From Triglochin maritima (taxonomy: Eukaryota > Streptophyta > Magnoliopsida > Alismatales > Juncaginaceae), in the NCBI GenBank assembly GCA_963682175.1, contig OY821771.1:39018201-39082200 (forward strand): a stretch of 64,000 nt of DNA, given 5' to 3'. Of the stretch, positions 1-13,259 are shown one piece after another. The notes under the pieces are model-generated. The model was not told the origin of the DNA, did no database searches, and worked only from the letters and a program-made list of their open reading frames with translations. The position numbers and the translations under genes are program-made. Each line of letters opens with the position of its first letter. Positions within the stretch are counted from its first letter, which is position 1.

Positions 1-2888
1 CACCTCCTGAAACCAAAAAAAGAGGTAAAATTAAAATTCTATGATAATGTCCACATGAAAATCGATCCAAAATCACTCATTTAACCAACAAATCTAATCC
101 ATGTGTTGCTATAAAAGTGCCCAGTAATATAACAATGAACAAGTGGATTGTAACATAAGTAAAAAATTGAAGAAAAAAAATAGATGATAAGTTGTACGTA
201 CATTGAAGAAGTTTTTAACATCAACGAACAAAATTCCAAAATAAAGCATAAAACAACATCGAATAGATTCATCCATTGAGGTTTTGTATCTCAATAAAAG
301 GTAAATTATAATCATTAAATAACAAAAGTACGAAATAATAAAGCATTTAATAGCAAAATTGATGCTAAAATCAAGAATGAAGCATTTAATAGCAAATATG
401 ACGAATTATAGCCCAAAAGGGCATGAGGAAGTAACCATTAATGGACAATAGATTGACTTGCACTTACTAGTTTGCAAATGAGTTTGTGGGTGTGGTGTAT
501 GGCCATATGGATTTGGAGGTTAGCCATGCAGGAAGCCAAGAGGTAGAAGGAGGGTTTGGGGATTTGTTGGTTTATCACATCGAAGTGGGATTTGAAATTC
601 AAAAAACTCACTTTTGGTTCAAAAGCATGGATATTGATCTCATTAATGACACCTCTGGCGAACGTACAACATGACTTGTGTACGTGATGATTGTTATTGG
701 CTAATATGATATTTTCTGGAGAGAGAAAATGTGTATTCAGGTGAGAGAAGTTGTGATTGGTTGGGAGGTATTATTGAAAGCATGTGTAAATGACTGGAGG
801 GTGACTTTTGGAGAGAAAAAGTGCCATTTCTTGTCTTCTGGAGGGTTTTGTTTGTTAAACTGGTTTGGTGACTAAGCAAAAATTGATGTCCAACTCATGG
901 TGCGTGAGTTTTGGGGTGCAGAAACGAGTAGAATACTATTTTTCCAAATAAAATTTGTCGTTCTTACAAGAATCTGTGTCGAAAATTTGGAAAGTTATGC
1001 AATACAGTGCATGGTGCTCATGTACACTATTTTGGTTCAAACTACAAGCATGTAGACTAAGTATAGTAAAACATTGGTAAGGCACATAAACGGTAGAAAT
1101 AAAATTTTAAAAACTTGAGTTGGAGAAGAAGAATTAATGATCCACCAAGAACAAAAAAAAATGTGGAAAACGCTCACAACCCGAGGAAAAATCACGGTTC
1201 AACACACTGTAGTTTATTGATAAAAGAAAGTTTACATAAACGAAACTCATCATTCTCTATCTCCTTTATGTAAACCCTAAATACACACCCATGCGTTGTC
1301 TTTGTCGACTGCCAATGCCACACTCTTATAGACTCTAATACACAAAGAAAGCCTCCTCAATACATTAGATCGGCTTTTTTTGTGCAAAGCAATACATTAG
1401 ATCACCTCACCAAACAATAGAAATTAAACCTCACTAATTCATAAAGAATAGATAAAACAAAGACATACAAAAATTGTCTGGAACAGTCAACCACTGGCCA
1501 AAACGGTCAAATGTTTCTCCTTCCGGGAAAAAAAACTCTGTATAAATCAACTTGATTTAAGTAATAAGATATGGATTAGTTGCTTTTCTTTGGGGGGTAT
1601 GGTGTGAGAGGAATGAAAGGATTTATAAAAACTCAAGCCATCCCTTTGATTTTGTAATTAATAATTATTTCGAGTGATTTCTTTCTTGGACATGCTCTCT
1701 GAAACGAGGAGATAAGATCAAGCACGCAAGAGCAAGCTTTTTGTCGAACCACGTCGCCCCTGTGGCCAATTTACTACCTGCAATGACGGCAACGACCGTC
1801 GCATCTACCGACCCTTGCTGCGGCAGGCACCATGGATAGAAACACTGCAGGTGGACCTTTAGCTGGCGAGTTATCGGAGATTTACCGGCCTTGTTGGGAT
1901 CGAGGATGAGGCATGTGAGCTGGAGAAGAGGTGGAGGAGAAAATTCGATACTTTGAAACTTATGGAACACTTCGCCCTGACATCTCGGTGGACACGACCG
2001 AGACTTATGCTTCTCGCCTAACTTTCTTCTATTTGTTTACTATGTTTTGTTGTTTTAAGCCTTGCTAAGGATAGGGTTCTCATAAAGAGAACATTTTTGT
2101 ATAAACTTATTGGGTTGTTGTGGGGATCATGACATCCTAACTCTATTTTTATTTAATGCAAGCACTAATTACTCAAAATATATATTTGAAAAGCTACACT
2201 TCCTTCTGCATAAAGAAGATTATACGTCACATCTGTTTGTGTCATGTTGCATAATTTGATTCACATGAACTACTGCTAAAATTTTAACAAGGGAAAAAAT
2301 CTCATCCGTTAATCCCAGTCTAACTTTCGTGAGGAGGATAAACTATAAAGCTTTGATGGTGGAAGAACTAATTAAAGAAGTAATGAGTTCTCAAAAAAAT
2401 ACTAATGATGAGTTAATGCAGAGTTCTCCTGGACTTGGATTTGTTGGAAGTTGTGGTCCGTATCCTAGGTTGTCTAAGTAAGGGTATAATAATGAATTGA
2501 CTATGAAGAACGATGGAAGTTCAAAAATATTTAAAAAAAAGTGTTACAACCAAGTGCAGAATAATGCAAAAAAAACAAAGAAAACGTGCAACACACAATA
2601 AATTATGAATGCAACTGATTGGGAAAGAGTGCGACAGACTGAGGATAAAACGTTTTGCAATTCCCGATGCAGTCCTGACATCTACCGTCCCAAGGCGTAT
2701 CCCAACCGTCCATTCCATCACCTCGTCCGGATCTGCTCATCCCCACTTCAAATTTAGGTTAGCCTTTGGTACTGGTTATAAAGGATTTTTTTACTGCATA
2801 AAACACTATATTTTTCTTTTCTGTCGTAGCTATTTATATTACCACCACATAAATTATACAAATTCAATTAATATTATTACATATTCAC
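1..2888. other. Gene-poor AT-rich DNA
   Basis: I see no convincing gene here. Open frames are short and lack recognisable domains. The best candidate is a 101-codon minus-strand frame at 1665-1970 in a locally GC-richer patch; it matches no family I can name and has no clear splice context, so it may be an old gene or transposon fragment. Confidence 0.5.
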
Positions 2889-3308
2889 GCATACCACTCC
2901 GTTAATTTTTTCCACCGTTACTGTTTTCATTAACAGTGTTAAAAAATATTACTTAAATACTAATATTTACAAATTTAATTCAAATACGTTATTTTTATGA
3001 TTTTCACAACAATACACTTAAATTCTAAAAATCAAGAAGTTGATTTTCATAGCAAAAAAAGCACCGAAACACATGTATCACTGTTGTTTGTACTTGTGAA
3101 AATTAGAAATCTTGATTTTTGAAATTTAAGTATTTTGCTGTGAAGATCATCGAACATAACATATTTTGATCAATAAGTTATTAAATTATATACAGTGGAA
3201 TTTGTAAATATTATTATTAAAATAATTTTTTAACATCGTTAACAGAACAGTAATGGCGTTAACAGAACGGTTTTGTCGTTAATGAAAAAAATTACTAGAG
3301 TGGCATGT
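2889..3308. repeat. Imperfect palindromic MITE-like repeat
   Basis: The two ends are imperfect inverted copies: CATACCACTCCGTTAATTTT on the left faces the complement of an ACATGCCACTCTAGTAATTT-like end on the right. Further matching inward includes blocks around TTAACAGTGTTAAAAAAT and ATATTTACAAATT. It has no coding capacity. No clean target duplication was found, so the boundaries are approximate and the superfamily is open. Confidence 0.45.
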
Positions 3309-4768
3309 ACGAAAAAGTAAACGGATTAATGGAATTTGTGTTTTTTTCGATGACAGTGAAACAAATAGTTATGAAGTTACAGTAAAAACGAAAATATATT
3401 GTTTTAAAATAGCATGCAAACAAAAAACCCAACATGCGAGGTGGAAGAAAAAGACTCAAACACCAAGCATCCAAAATTAATTTAATGATAATAATTGATT
3501 TTATACCCAGAAAATCAGCTCTTACTGTTTCTCTCTCGTCCGAATCAGAAGAAGAAAAAAAACATGATTCTTGATTACTGTTCATGGATTACTGTCAACA
3601 TCGGCCACCCCTTTTCTTGCTTGGTGTCGCCTTAATTGTAGACCCCAAAATATCCAACTTCACATTCTCCTCCGTGCTCTGGAAATATCCAGTTTTCCCT
3701 CCTTTGTTGGAAAAAAGGTGGTGAGATTTTTGTTGGGAAATTATGTTGACTCATTCACTCAAGCATAAGCAATGAAGAGGGCAAAATTGTAATCTGATTT
3801 GAGTAGGAATCAATCACAATCCAAACACCAAAATGCAAAATTCATTTCACAGGAAAATCTGCTTTTAGGAAGACGTGCAGAATCAAATTTGAGCATAATC
3901 GACTCATTAGGAATCCTTTGCCAAAAATAAAATAATGTATTAAATTTTTATTGCATGATAAATCATGTATTAAATATTTTTTTGTTGATAAAAAGTGCAT
4001 TCATTAAATAGGATAGGTGAATCTATGAAAATCACAAGCTCACTTAAATACAAAAGATTACCAACATGAGGTTGCTAAGCGTCTTTGTTAAGCAGTCGTT
4101 ATGTTATGTTCATGCTCAATTGCAATAAATTAAAAGTACATACAATAACATCATCAGATAAACTGAAGCCTAAGACCGTACAAGTGATTAGTATTTCAGC
4201 TTTAATTTCTTCCCATGACGAGTAGTCCTGTCCTGTCGGTTGGCACCCAATCTGCTTGTGCCTCCTCCTCGAACTCAAGATAGTTGTCGTTGAGGTTCAA
4301 TATCTAAGCTTGATCATTCCAAGAATACTGAACTACCAATTAAATTAACTTAATTGGGGTTTCCAGTAAGAACTATCTTCTATGTGACGTGATGTCCTGT
4401 TGGTTCATTCTCTACCTTGAATATAATACAGATACTAATCTACCATCTGAACTAACCTAATTCAGTTTTCCTATACCACATGCTGCAAACACTGATTTTA
4501 TTTCAAACTACACCCTCTACATTTGCTCAAGAACATATTTTTTTTCGGATGAAACTGTTAAGAACAATTGATTTGGACTCCGATAGAACAAATGAAATAA
4601 TGTTCATTTGCCGAATTATGTATAACAACACAACTTTTTGTAATAATTTATTTCTAGTCCAAGATGATAAATTATTTATTCCGAATTTCTCACAATTTGT
4701 TCCATTCACAATCTTGAATAAAAATTCACCAACTAATGCCTGGCTTAGCTTTTTTTATACAGAAAAGC
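3309..4768. other. Intergenic AT-rich DNA, nothing recognised
   Basis: Only short open frames without domain signatures occur between the palindromic repeat and the foldback element. No gene is supported. Confidence 0.5.
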
Positions 4769-6237
4769 CCGTAATTTTTTAATATAATAACAAATAAATT
4801 AAAATTTCGAAATTTAGGATTTTTTTTCGAAAACTAGGTGGATCGCCGGTATGACCCGCGATTCGTGGGGCACGGATCACGGTTCCCACCAGCGGTCCGT
4901 AACCCCAAAAAAAAAAAATTTAGAAAATCTCACGGATCGCGGTTCTGCACCGCGATCCGTTAATATTTTTTTTTAATTTTTTTTTAAAGTTTTCGGTTTT
5001 ATTTTCTTTATTTTCTTTATTTCTGAATTTCTTTTTTATTACAATTATTTTTAATCTTTTTTAAAATCTTTTTTTTTTCAAAATATGTTTCCTAATTTAT
5101 ATTATTTTTTAAAAAATTTAAAATTTATTTTTAATTTTTTCAAAAATCGACCTCCAAATCACGTCGATAACTGGACGTATTGAAATGTTAGGGTATTTTA
5201 TACAATAAAAAATAAAATTTCTTAACAAAAATAAGAAATTCTTTACAAATAAATTTTAAACAAACATTAAAACTAATTAAAACAAAAAATTGATAACGTT
5301 GTCGAAAATTCGTAGGGTGTACACACATTACAACAATTTTGGAAGTCGATATATCAAAAAATTAAAAATACAAGGAATTTTTTTTAAAAAATAATAACAA
5401 TTACAAAACATATTTTGAAAAGAAATAGAATAACATATATACTTATGAAGTATATATATATAACATAGTTAAAATGATTTTAAAAAATTCAAAACATAAA
5501 ATCAAAAACAATAAAAGAAAATAAATAAAGTCACGGATTTTAGTTGGAGTGTTTTATGTTTTGAATTTTTTTAAATCATTTTAATTAAGTTTTTTTATTA
5601 TATTTCTTTTCAAAATATGTTTTGTAATTGTTATTATTTTTTTTTTAAAAATTCGTTGTGTTTTTAATTTTTTCCTGTATCGACCTCCAATAGTGTTTGT
5701 AGTGTGTGTACACCTTACGAATTTTCGACAACGTTATCAATTTTTTTGTTTTAATGAATTTTCAACAACGTTATCAATTTTTTGTTTTAATTAGTTTTAG
5801 TGCTTGTTTAAAATTCATTTGTAAATAATTTCTTATTCTTGTTAAGAAATTTTATTTTTTTATTGTATAAAATACCCTAACATTTCAATACGTCCAGTTA
5901 TCGACGCGATTTGGAGGTCGATTTTTAAAAAAATTAAAAAAAAATTTAATTTTTTTAAAAAATAATATAAATTAGAAAACATATTTTGAAAAAAAAAGAT
6001 TTTAAAAAAGATTAAAAATAATTATAATAAAAAAGAAAAACAGAAATAAAGAAAATAAAACAGAAAACTTTAAAAAAAATTAAAAAAAAAATTCTGAACC
6101 GCGATTCGTGAGATTTTCTATAAAAAAAAATTGGGGGGACGGATCGCCGGTCACACCCGCTATCCACCTAGTTTTCGAAAAAAAAATCCTAAATTTCGAA
6201 ATTTTAATTTATTTTTTATTATATTAAAAAATTACGG
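4769..6237. mobile_element. 1.47-kb foldback element with about 0.7-kb inverted arms
   Basis: The element begins CCGTAATTTTTTAATATAAT and ends with its complement. Matching inverted sequence continues for roughly 700 bp per arm, for example GTCCAGTTATCGACG near 5894 against CGTCGATAACTGGACG near 5162. The unpaired centre near 5505-5555 is short. GAAAAGC flanks it directly at 4762-4768 and 6238-6244, a 7-bp target duplication. GC-rich patches (GGATCGC and similar) lie inside both ends. It encodes nothing recognisable. The long inverted ends suggest a Mutator-like or foldback nonautonomous DNA transposon, but a 7-bp duplication is not diagnostic. Confidence 0.8.
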
Positions 6238-6559
6238 GAAAAGCTGCAGTTACTGCTTCTGTTTTACCATTTTTTTACAAGAGCTTCGTTTTACAGAATG
6301 ACTCCATCCTTTTCCCTCCAATTCCGCTGTGGATGTAAATTCCCAAGAAAAGTTATAACTGTTGATGGGATGTCGAAGTGCACAATTTATTGTTAGTTTG
6401 AAACAGTCCAACAAGCTATCACCTAAAAGGAAGTACTAATGACATGATGACAGACAGACTCTTCAAAGGAAATTATGCATCATGTGACCCCCTCCTTACG
6501 CATCAGTTCCCAAAGTAGGGTGGTAGGTGGGTGGGTAAAACAATAAAAATACACTACTC

Positions 6560-6950
6560 CTGCCGCGTAAGGATGAAATAGGTTATGCGGGGCAGGTTTG
6601 ACGGGTTTAATCTTTTTATTAAAGTTAAATACAAAAATCAATTTATTTTCTTTAATATTATCTATTTTAATCAAAGCTAAGTACAAAAATGAAGGAAACA
6701 ATCAATCAATGTATGTTTTTAAAATTATATACAAAAAAATTAAAGCTAAATACAAACTAAATCATAACTAAATACAAAAAAAATCAAAAAACATATAAGA
6801 CTTATGCGGGTTGCGGGTTATGCGGGACGGGTTGGGAGAAAACCGCAACCCGCCCCGCTTATTATGCGGGTTGACGGGTAGTATTTTTTTGCCCACAGCC
6901 CACGTTAGACGGGACAGAACGGGGCGGGTTGCCAGTAAAATTCAACCCAT
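6560..6950. repeat. GCGGGT/GGGGCGGG-rich transposon remnant
   Basis: Clusters of GCGGGT, GACGGGT and GGGGCGGG flank an AT-rich core. The composition is very like the hAT-type element at 47232-47657. Clean terminal repeats and a target duplication are not visible, so this is probably a decayed relative. Confidence 0.4.
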
Positions 6951-8598
6951 TTACTTAGTGCTTGGCAACACAGTAACATTTTCTTACTGCTTGGCAACAC
7001 TTTGTGTGTGTTTTGCGTCCAAGACGATTCTTTCACACAAAATCACCAATACAAAGTGGACCCACATGATGTTCGATACAAAAGTATAATCAAGACCAGC
7101 CCATAATAACTCCATGCACACAAATTGTTTTGTTTCTTACACGGCTGGAGTACACGTTGCTGTGGGTCAGCCACATAACATTGCAATGGCACTTGGTCTT
7201 GTGTTTTTATCTTTATCCAAATGTGATAGTCATGTGATGTGTGTTTGGAATATTTGAATGTTATAACATGACAACAAATAAAACTCCTACTGGGGTTTCA
7301 TGATCCCCACATGATTTCACATCACAAATCACAATCCAACACAAAGATCCCCAACTAAACAATTCACTAGATCCAAGACCCTGTAGGGGCTACATTGTGC
7401 ATATGGAAATGAAGTAGAGGGCGGGGACCAAGTCTGAAGTCCCAAACGCAAAACAATAAAGTGGGTGTCAGCATGTAATATTTTGGATGGTAATGAATGA
7501 ATAGGAGAATTAAGAAGGGTAGGAGATAGGACAGCTACAAGTTGTCTGTAGCTCAGCCTCCTCATTTGTGTGTGTTGTATGAATTGATGGAATCTACCCA
7601 GAAGAGTCCCACAAGCATCTTGACCCACAACAGGACAAGGAACACAAAGCAGAAAGAGAATTAGATAGATTAAAGGTTTGAAAAAAATAAATTAATTAAT
7701 AAACAAAGATTTGGGGGGGTTAATTAAGGAGAAGGAATCCTTTCCTGCTGCTCAAAGCAGCAGCAAAGACCACCAGCCCTGCTTCCATGTTACACCCTGA
7801 GATGGCAGGGTGTGTGGTGAGGTTTCCAAAACTAGGAAAGACCCAGAGGGAATTCTGACCGTCCGATCCACTCAGTTCCAGCTTGGCTTTGCAGCTCCAC
7901 TGCCCGCCCACATGAGTCATGACCAACCCCCAACGGTCAAAGAAATCAAAAGTATTGAGGTTTGCAAGATCTAAAGCACATTGGGGGAACCAACTTGGTT
8001 ATGGTCACAATTGCAAATAAATGCTGAGCCACATGGTTGGGATTTTAGAGGTTGCAGGCAGTCACAAAGGGAGGTTGCAAATTGCAATTTAGGAAGAAGA
8101 ATAAATGATACCAACCAACAACCCTGCCCAGTGCCTACAGCAAAAGTACACCATTTGCCGTGCCCACCACATCCATGTTTCTACCTTTTCCTTTCTATTT
8201 TAACTGCTTAAAACTAAATAAAACAAACTCAATTACTTGCGAAAGTAAACTACCAATTCTCCAATAACCAACATCAGATATGTAGATTCCTGAGGTGAAG
8301 TAGGGAAATACGACAATTTCTTATAAAAATGAAGTTAGATGAAACAAAATACACATGCCAACAAATTAAACGCACCAACATTAGGTGGGGAAAAAATGAT
8401 TAGCACAAGAAAAACTAGTCCATCACTCATCACAGTTTAAGCTAAAGCCATCTCCTCTCCTCATCCCACCCATCACCAATGACTAAACCTCAAAACAACT
8501 AAAAAAACCTCCCCTCCGAACATTTACATCCCCAAAAAAACAGAAAAAAAACTTAAAAAGAAGCAAATGTTGTTAATTATCCTGGGGGTCCCACAACT
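6951..8598. other. Intergenic DNA downstream of the serine-rich gene
   Basis: No gene with recognisable domains was found. Short frames at 7329-7628 and 7720-7926 (both -) lack family signatures. The right part probably includes the 3' untranslated region of the minus-strand gene ending at 8599. Confidence 0.45.
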
Positions 8599-9486
8599 TC
8601 AAACCCTCTCCCCCTTCCCGGAGCTCCGGACACCTCCGGCGACTTTCCCGTTGACGTCCTTCTTCTGCGGCGAGAACAACTGCCCGAACCCGAACTTGCC
8701 TGAGCCCCGGAGCGAGCACACCGGCACGTTAAGCACCGGCGTGACCCTAACGTTGGCCGAGTAGGACCTCTCCATCCCCCGGTACTTCGGCCGGGGACCG
8801 CCGTTGAACGTGCTAGGACTGCTCGAGCTCCGCTCCAGGCTCTGGAACACCACCTTCCCGTACGAGTTCATCCTCGGGGAATCCACTGACGCGCCTCGCG
8901 GACCCGAGATGGTCTCCGACGTCCTCCGCACGTGCGCCCTCCCCACCCGCAAGTGCGGGTGGTCGGCGACGAGCGGGGGATGCTGTTGCCTTCGGCGAGG
9001 CAGTCTCCGGCGGTCGGAGTCGAGGGAGAGGCGGGGGAGGTCGTCGTGGTCGGACGACGTCGAGGAGCTCGACAAAGACAACCTCCCGGACACCAACACA
9101 GATTCCGGTTCGGACTTGGAAACGGAAGACCGTCCAGAGTCGGAGTCGGACTTGGGAGTGGCGTTGTCGTGGTGGAGGAGAGGGAGAGTGTCGTGTTTGG
9201 GGGAGGAGCGGTTAAGGAAGTGTTTGAGACCGCGTTGGGGTTTGGTCGGAGGGGTGTCGGAGGTTGGTTGTTTGTGGCGGAGGAAAAGGAGGTGGCGGAG
9301 GCGGGTGGAGCAGCGAGGGGCTTTTGGGGAGGGAGGGTGAGGGATGGTTGGTGGGGTAGGGTAGAGTGGGAGGAGTTTTCCGCCGGAGAAGAGCTGGTCG
9401 GCGGGGAGCATGGGTGGTGCCGTGGTGTGGTGGAGGCGGAACTCGAAGTCCGGAGTTGGGAAGGGTTCGAGTGTGGCGGAGGCCAT
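8599..9486 (-). CDS. Plant-specific serine-rich protein (DUF1645/MAKR-like)
   Basis: A single-exon, 295-aa frame that is much more GC-rich than its surroundings. The N-terminus has FEFRLHHTT followed by ADQLFSGGKLLPLY, the pattern seen at the start of plant DUF1645 and membrane-associated-kinase-regulator-like proteins. The middle (about residues 75-165) is rich in Ser, Arg and Pro. The C-terminal third has a conserved-looking block with FQSLERSSSSPS, MERSYSANVRVTPVLNVPVC and FGFGQLF. It has no signal peptide or membrane segment. Length and lack of introns fit this kind of plant gene. The start is the first ATG of the frame, just downstream of a GGGAT microsatellite. I recognise the C-terminal block as typical of uncharacterised plant proteins but cannot assign a function; the family assignment is an inference from the N-terminal motif. 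Confidence 0.75.
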   Translation of the reverse strand: MASATLEPFPTPDFEFRLHHTTAPPMLPADQLFSGGKLLPLYPTPPTIPHPPSPKAPRCSTRLRHLLFLRHKQPTSDTPPTKPQRGLKHFLNRSSPKHDTLPLLHHDNATPKSDSDSGRSSVSKSEPESVLVSGRLSLSSSSTSSDHDDLPRLSLDSDRRRLPRRRQQHPPLVADHPHLRVGRAHVRRTSETISGPRGASVDSPRMNSYGKVVFQSLERSSSSPSTFNGGPRPKYRGMERSYSANVRVTPVLNVPVCSLRGSGKFGFGQLFSPQKKDVNGKVAGGVRSSGKGERV

Positions 9487-9502
9487 TGGGGATTCGGGTG
9501 GT

Positions 9503-9533
9503 GATGTGATGGGATGGGATGGGATGGGATGGG
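9503..9533. repeat. GGGAT microsatellite in the 5' leader
   Basis: Four to five tandem GGGAT units lie about 20 bp upstream of the start codon of the serine-rich gene, in its likely 5' untranslated region (ATCCC on the sense strand). Confidence 0.8.
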
Positions 9534-12500
9534 GTTATAGGGAGAAAGAATTGGAGTGGATGGACACGTGGAGTGGTGCCTGTTCCACGTAAATATTGTT
9601 ATTAATTGTGTTTATAATAATGTTAAATTTTAGGAGGGTTCTGGATATTTTACTTGTGAGTCGCATTGAGATATTATCATTATCCGTGTGTCTGCATTTT
9701 AGAAAAGAAGCACCCAAATTACTTCAAATCAAAAAGGCTGGAAGAAACAGAGTAGAATCAGGTTCTGGGTGTCTAGGATTTTTTTTGGGTTCATCTCAAA
9801 CATTGCTACAGAAAATCAAAACAAATCTCAACCCTAAAACCAATATTTATGTGAGATGCAACATGCAAACGCACAGTACTCACCGAAACGAACCCATTAT
9901 TTGTTTTACTAATACATACCTGAATGCGTATGTGCTGATGTCCAATTTCATAAATCAAGTGATGCTTGATTTACGCAGATACCAGCAAATTCAACTTGTC
10001 TTGTGAAGTCAGATGTTTAATTGTTAGTTCATCCAAAACAAAAATGTTGGAAATTATAGGATGAGACGAGGCCTCGTCTCCTGGAAAAGTGGCTCACTAA
10101 TTCGTATATCTCATAGTTTGGTCCTCATGTGTTAAGTTCGGCTATTTGACACAGTTGAGCAAATGGGATTCGTGATTGGGTTCGAACCATGACAAAAATT
10201 TCGGCAGTGTAAGTATAGAGGTTTGAACCAAGAGAGATTTCCTCAATTCCGGTCATCAGTCAGGGAAAGAGGTGACAAAAGAGGAGAAAGTGTGAGGGAA
10301 AACAGTCAAACAAGGTAGAGTAGAACAAAACATTGCTTAGAGAGGTATATTTTACGCTTAAGTAATATTGAATTCAAATGCAAAGTTACGAATAATAATC
10401 AGTGAAGTAGTTAACTCCTATTCGTAGAGGTCTAGACAACAGGCAACCTACAACAAACCAACCAGATCTATCCCCCTCAAATTAGTACATTTCCCGACGT
10501 ACTTGTGTCAAACCCTAGTGACCTTAGAGCAGGAATAGACTGCAACCAACTAACCATAATGTAAAGACCAATCGTTACTACCCCTTGCCTATTACCTAAT
10601 CCAAAAGACCAACATCTTTTCCAAAACCACCTAAGTTATCTACATCTCTTTCATCACGTACTAATTATATAAATATTGATGGACTTATAGTGCTTATTTC
10701 CGTATGATGTTTACTTGGAGAGTTCGAAGTATAATAATAAAACAAAAGGACACGTGTCGATCCCTGAGGCATTCAACGCCGTAGTCTCTAGTCCGCCCAC
10801 ACCCAACTTACCCCTGCACCCGTCCAAAATTACAGAGACGCCAAAACCCCGTGCCCGGTGGCAAGTACCGTAATTTCCTTGAACACTAGGCCCTTCATCA
10901 GGAAGGGGTCGGCTGTTGTGGGCCGTCGGATTGGACGTCGGTACACGATCTACCGACCGATTCGAACAACAAGACAGGAGACCATGTGGTCCCCAGTGGA
11001 AACCTGACACGTCACGCGAGGACAACGTGATGACGGGAATAGTTTGCTTGAGGCCGCTGGAATCATGGGGACAACTCCGCTTGTCGCCCTCTACTTCTTA
11101 TTATTTCCAATTCAACCCCTATCTTCTAACTATTTGCGCAAACCTCCACCGTCCAATAAAAACATGCGCTTCATATGCATATCATCTTTTAGGTTCCGAG
11201 AAAGTTGTATTTGACAATTTTACATGCGATAATATACATTTTTTAGCCAAACTTGGTTGCTTAATTACTACATTTGTCAAAGATTAATCCAGCTTTGGGT
11301 ATATAGAAGACAAAATCATGCATATGAACGATATACTTTACAAGTGGCAATAACATAATATTAGATGCCAAATATCACAGCCCCAAAGCTTTCTCTCACG
11401 TAACATGCTTAAGTACTTAAAGTTTAAATTAAAATACATTAACCCAACGTTAAAAGCTACTTAAAATCAGAAAAGACATGTGCGTGGATAGTTGGAAATT
11501 GGGGTCCGCCTGATTGACTTGTAGTGGTCCAGACCCGTTTGAGCCTTTTCCGGACCCAAACAGCAAACCGAAGAGAGGAGTTATTAGGTTTTGTGGTCCA
11601 TTTTTTTTTTTTTTTTACTTCTCCGGACTCTTTTGGACGGACCTTTCAATTGGGAAACATGGGCGGGGTTTGTGAACCGTTGGATTTTGATCGTGTGGTT
11701 GTGGGTTGAGAAGTGGGAATAGACGAATGTGGTGGCTTTTTCTATATAAAAGGTGAAGAATTTATACGGCCTTCAAGGTGTTGGGGTTTGTGTACTTTGA
11801 AAGGAGTTGTTGGGAATAACGTGGAACGTTTGGACCAAATTTAACGTTCCTATTTCATGGTTAATGTCTTCTTTTTTTTTGGGTTATTTACTTTGATACA
11901 CTTTAAAAAAGAATGATATTGGACTTTCCCAAATGAGTATTTCGTATTTTTGCTTAGGTACATTTATCAAAAATGTGAAATTACCTTCGTGCAATTTAAG
12001 TTTTTTGAACATTTTGTTTCTTGATTATTATGGCTTTAGTTTGTTGGCGTAAGTGAGCATACTTGTTAATTAAAGATAAATTTGTGTTAATGACATTATT
12101 AATTAATTAATTAAAAAGTAATAAACGAAAGTATCTTATAAATCTATTTACCTTTACATTTTTTTATGCAAGACTCTAATTTGGAATTTCTCACCTCCAA
12201 AACGACAGTGACTACCACATAATTTGAAGTCATTGTGATCAAAATATCACTTGTATTCATGTTTATTATCGGTGGGGATGACACCATCGAGGAGCACTCA
12301 ACATTAGACGACCGAACAATACCTCTAGCATTTGACCATGTGAGACTCTACGCTATTGTGTTGGGTGTTTGGCATGAAGTGATGCTAATAAAACAACTTC
12401 TTCTCCTAATCTTAATCCGTCAAAAGGGATACACGAAACCTAAAGTGCACTAACATGATTTCACTTTTCAGGAAGAACTTACCTAAGCAAACATAAATTA

Positions 12501-12680
12501 TTCGGGTGCAAAATTTTAATATCACGCTTTGGCAAGTGTAACACAGGAAAAAAAACTTTTTATTTGTTTTGACACCGTAACTCTCACGTCGACCCACCTT
12601 AACTTTGCGGTCTACGAACGAAAATACAAAATCAAGAAAATGAGGAAGCCAACAATCACATTCTCTAGGTCAATCACAAC
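9534..12680. other. Intergenic DNA upstream of the LTR element
   Basis: No domain-bearing frame was found. Around 10169 a GGTTCGAACC-like box could be a SINE B-box, but no A-box or target duplication supports it. 10740-11040 is a GC-richer patch with an ACACGTGTC (G-box type) motif. A strong TATA-like site lies at 11743. Confidence 0.45.
11743..11750 (+). promoter_or_regulatory. Possible orphan TATA box
   Basis: TATATAAA followed by AGG closely resembles a plant core promoter on the + strand, but no convincing coding region follows within 1 kb. It could drive a noncoding transcript or be chance in AT-rich DNA. Confidence 0.25.
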
Positions 12681-12685
12681 AAAAG

Positions 12686-13107
12686 TGTAATATTCCCGAA
12701 ACAGCGGAAAATTTAAACTTTTAAATAAATGATAATCAAAGGATAAACATCAACACAGGGGACGCTACTCGAAAATATAAATATAATATATATAGTGTTG
12801 CACCGTATACAGGAGTTGTCAAAAGAATGACTACATCAAAATACAATATACAGATATACAAGTAGTCATAATAACCTCAAAACCGACACGAGGACCCGAC
12901 TCCAAGATGCACTCGTCCTCAGTCACCACCCAAGCAGCTCCCGAAGAGAGAACCTGGAAGCAAACAACAATGTCGTGAGTCTCCCGAAGGAAACCCCGTA
13001 TGCCAAACCCACCTACATGCACTGCAATCATGACCTATCATACTAGTATTATGCCAAACAAAAATCATAACTGGTCATTCCCCAAACGGGTCATAAGGTC
13101 ATAATAG
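12686..13107 (-). repeat. Partial LTR (3' 422 bp), distal copy
   Basis: This forms the outer 3' end of the element next to the AAAAG duplication. It differs from the other copies in its first bases (TGTAATATTCCC rather than TGTAACATCCCC) and at scattered sites. It is truncated at the same breakpoint as the middle copy. Confidence 0.85.
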
Positions 13108-13259
13108 GAAGCATTCTCCGTGCAGACGCAATAAAACAGTAAGCAGGAAAAACAACAACACACCAGAACCAATCAAAATCTAAAGCATACCTCTCCTCAG
13201 TTGCTGCCATCCTTCGCTTCCTCAACCTGGATAGAATAGACTCGTCCAGCTGGCCTTCC

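Noticed and set aside
8804..9504. Overlapping plus-strand frames of 178-190 codons opposite the serine-rich gene
   Set aside because: GC-rich antisense of a well-formed minus-strand gene; Arg/Gly/Val-rich without motifs.
10030..10260. GGTTCGAACC box near 10169 as a possible SINE or tRNA gene
   Set aside because: No convincing A-box at the right distance, no cloverleaf and no flanking duplication.
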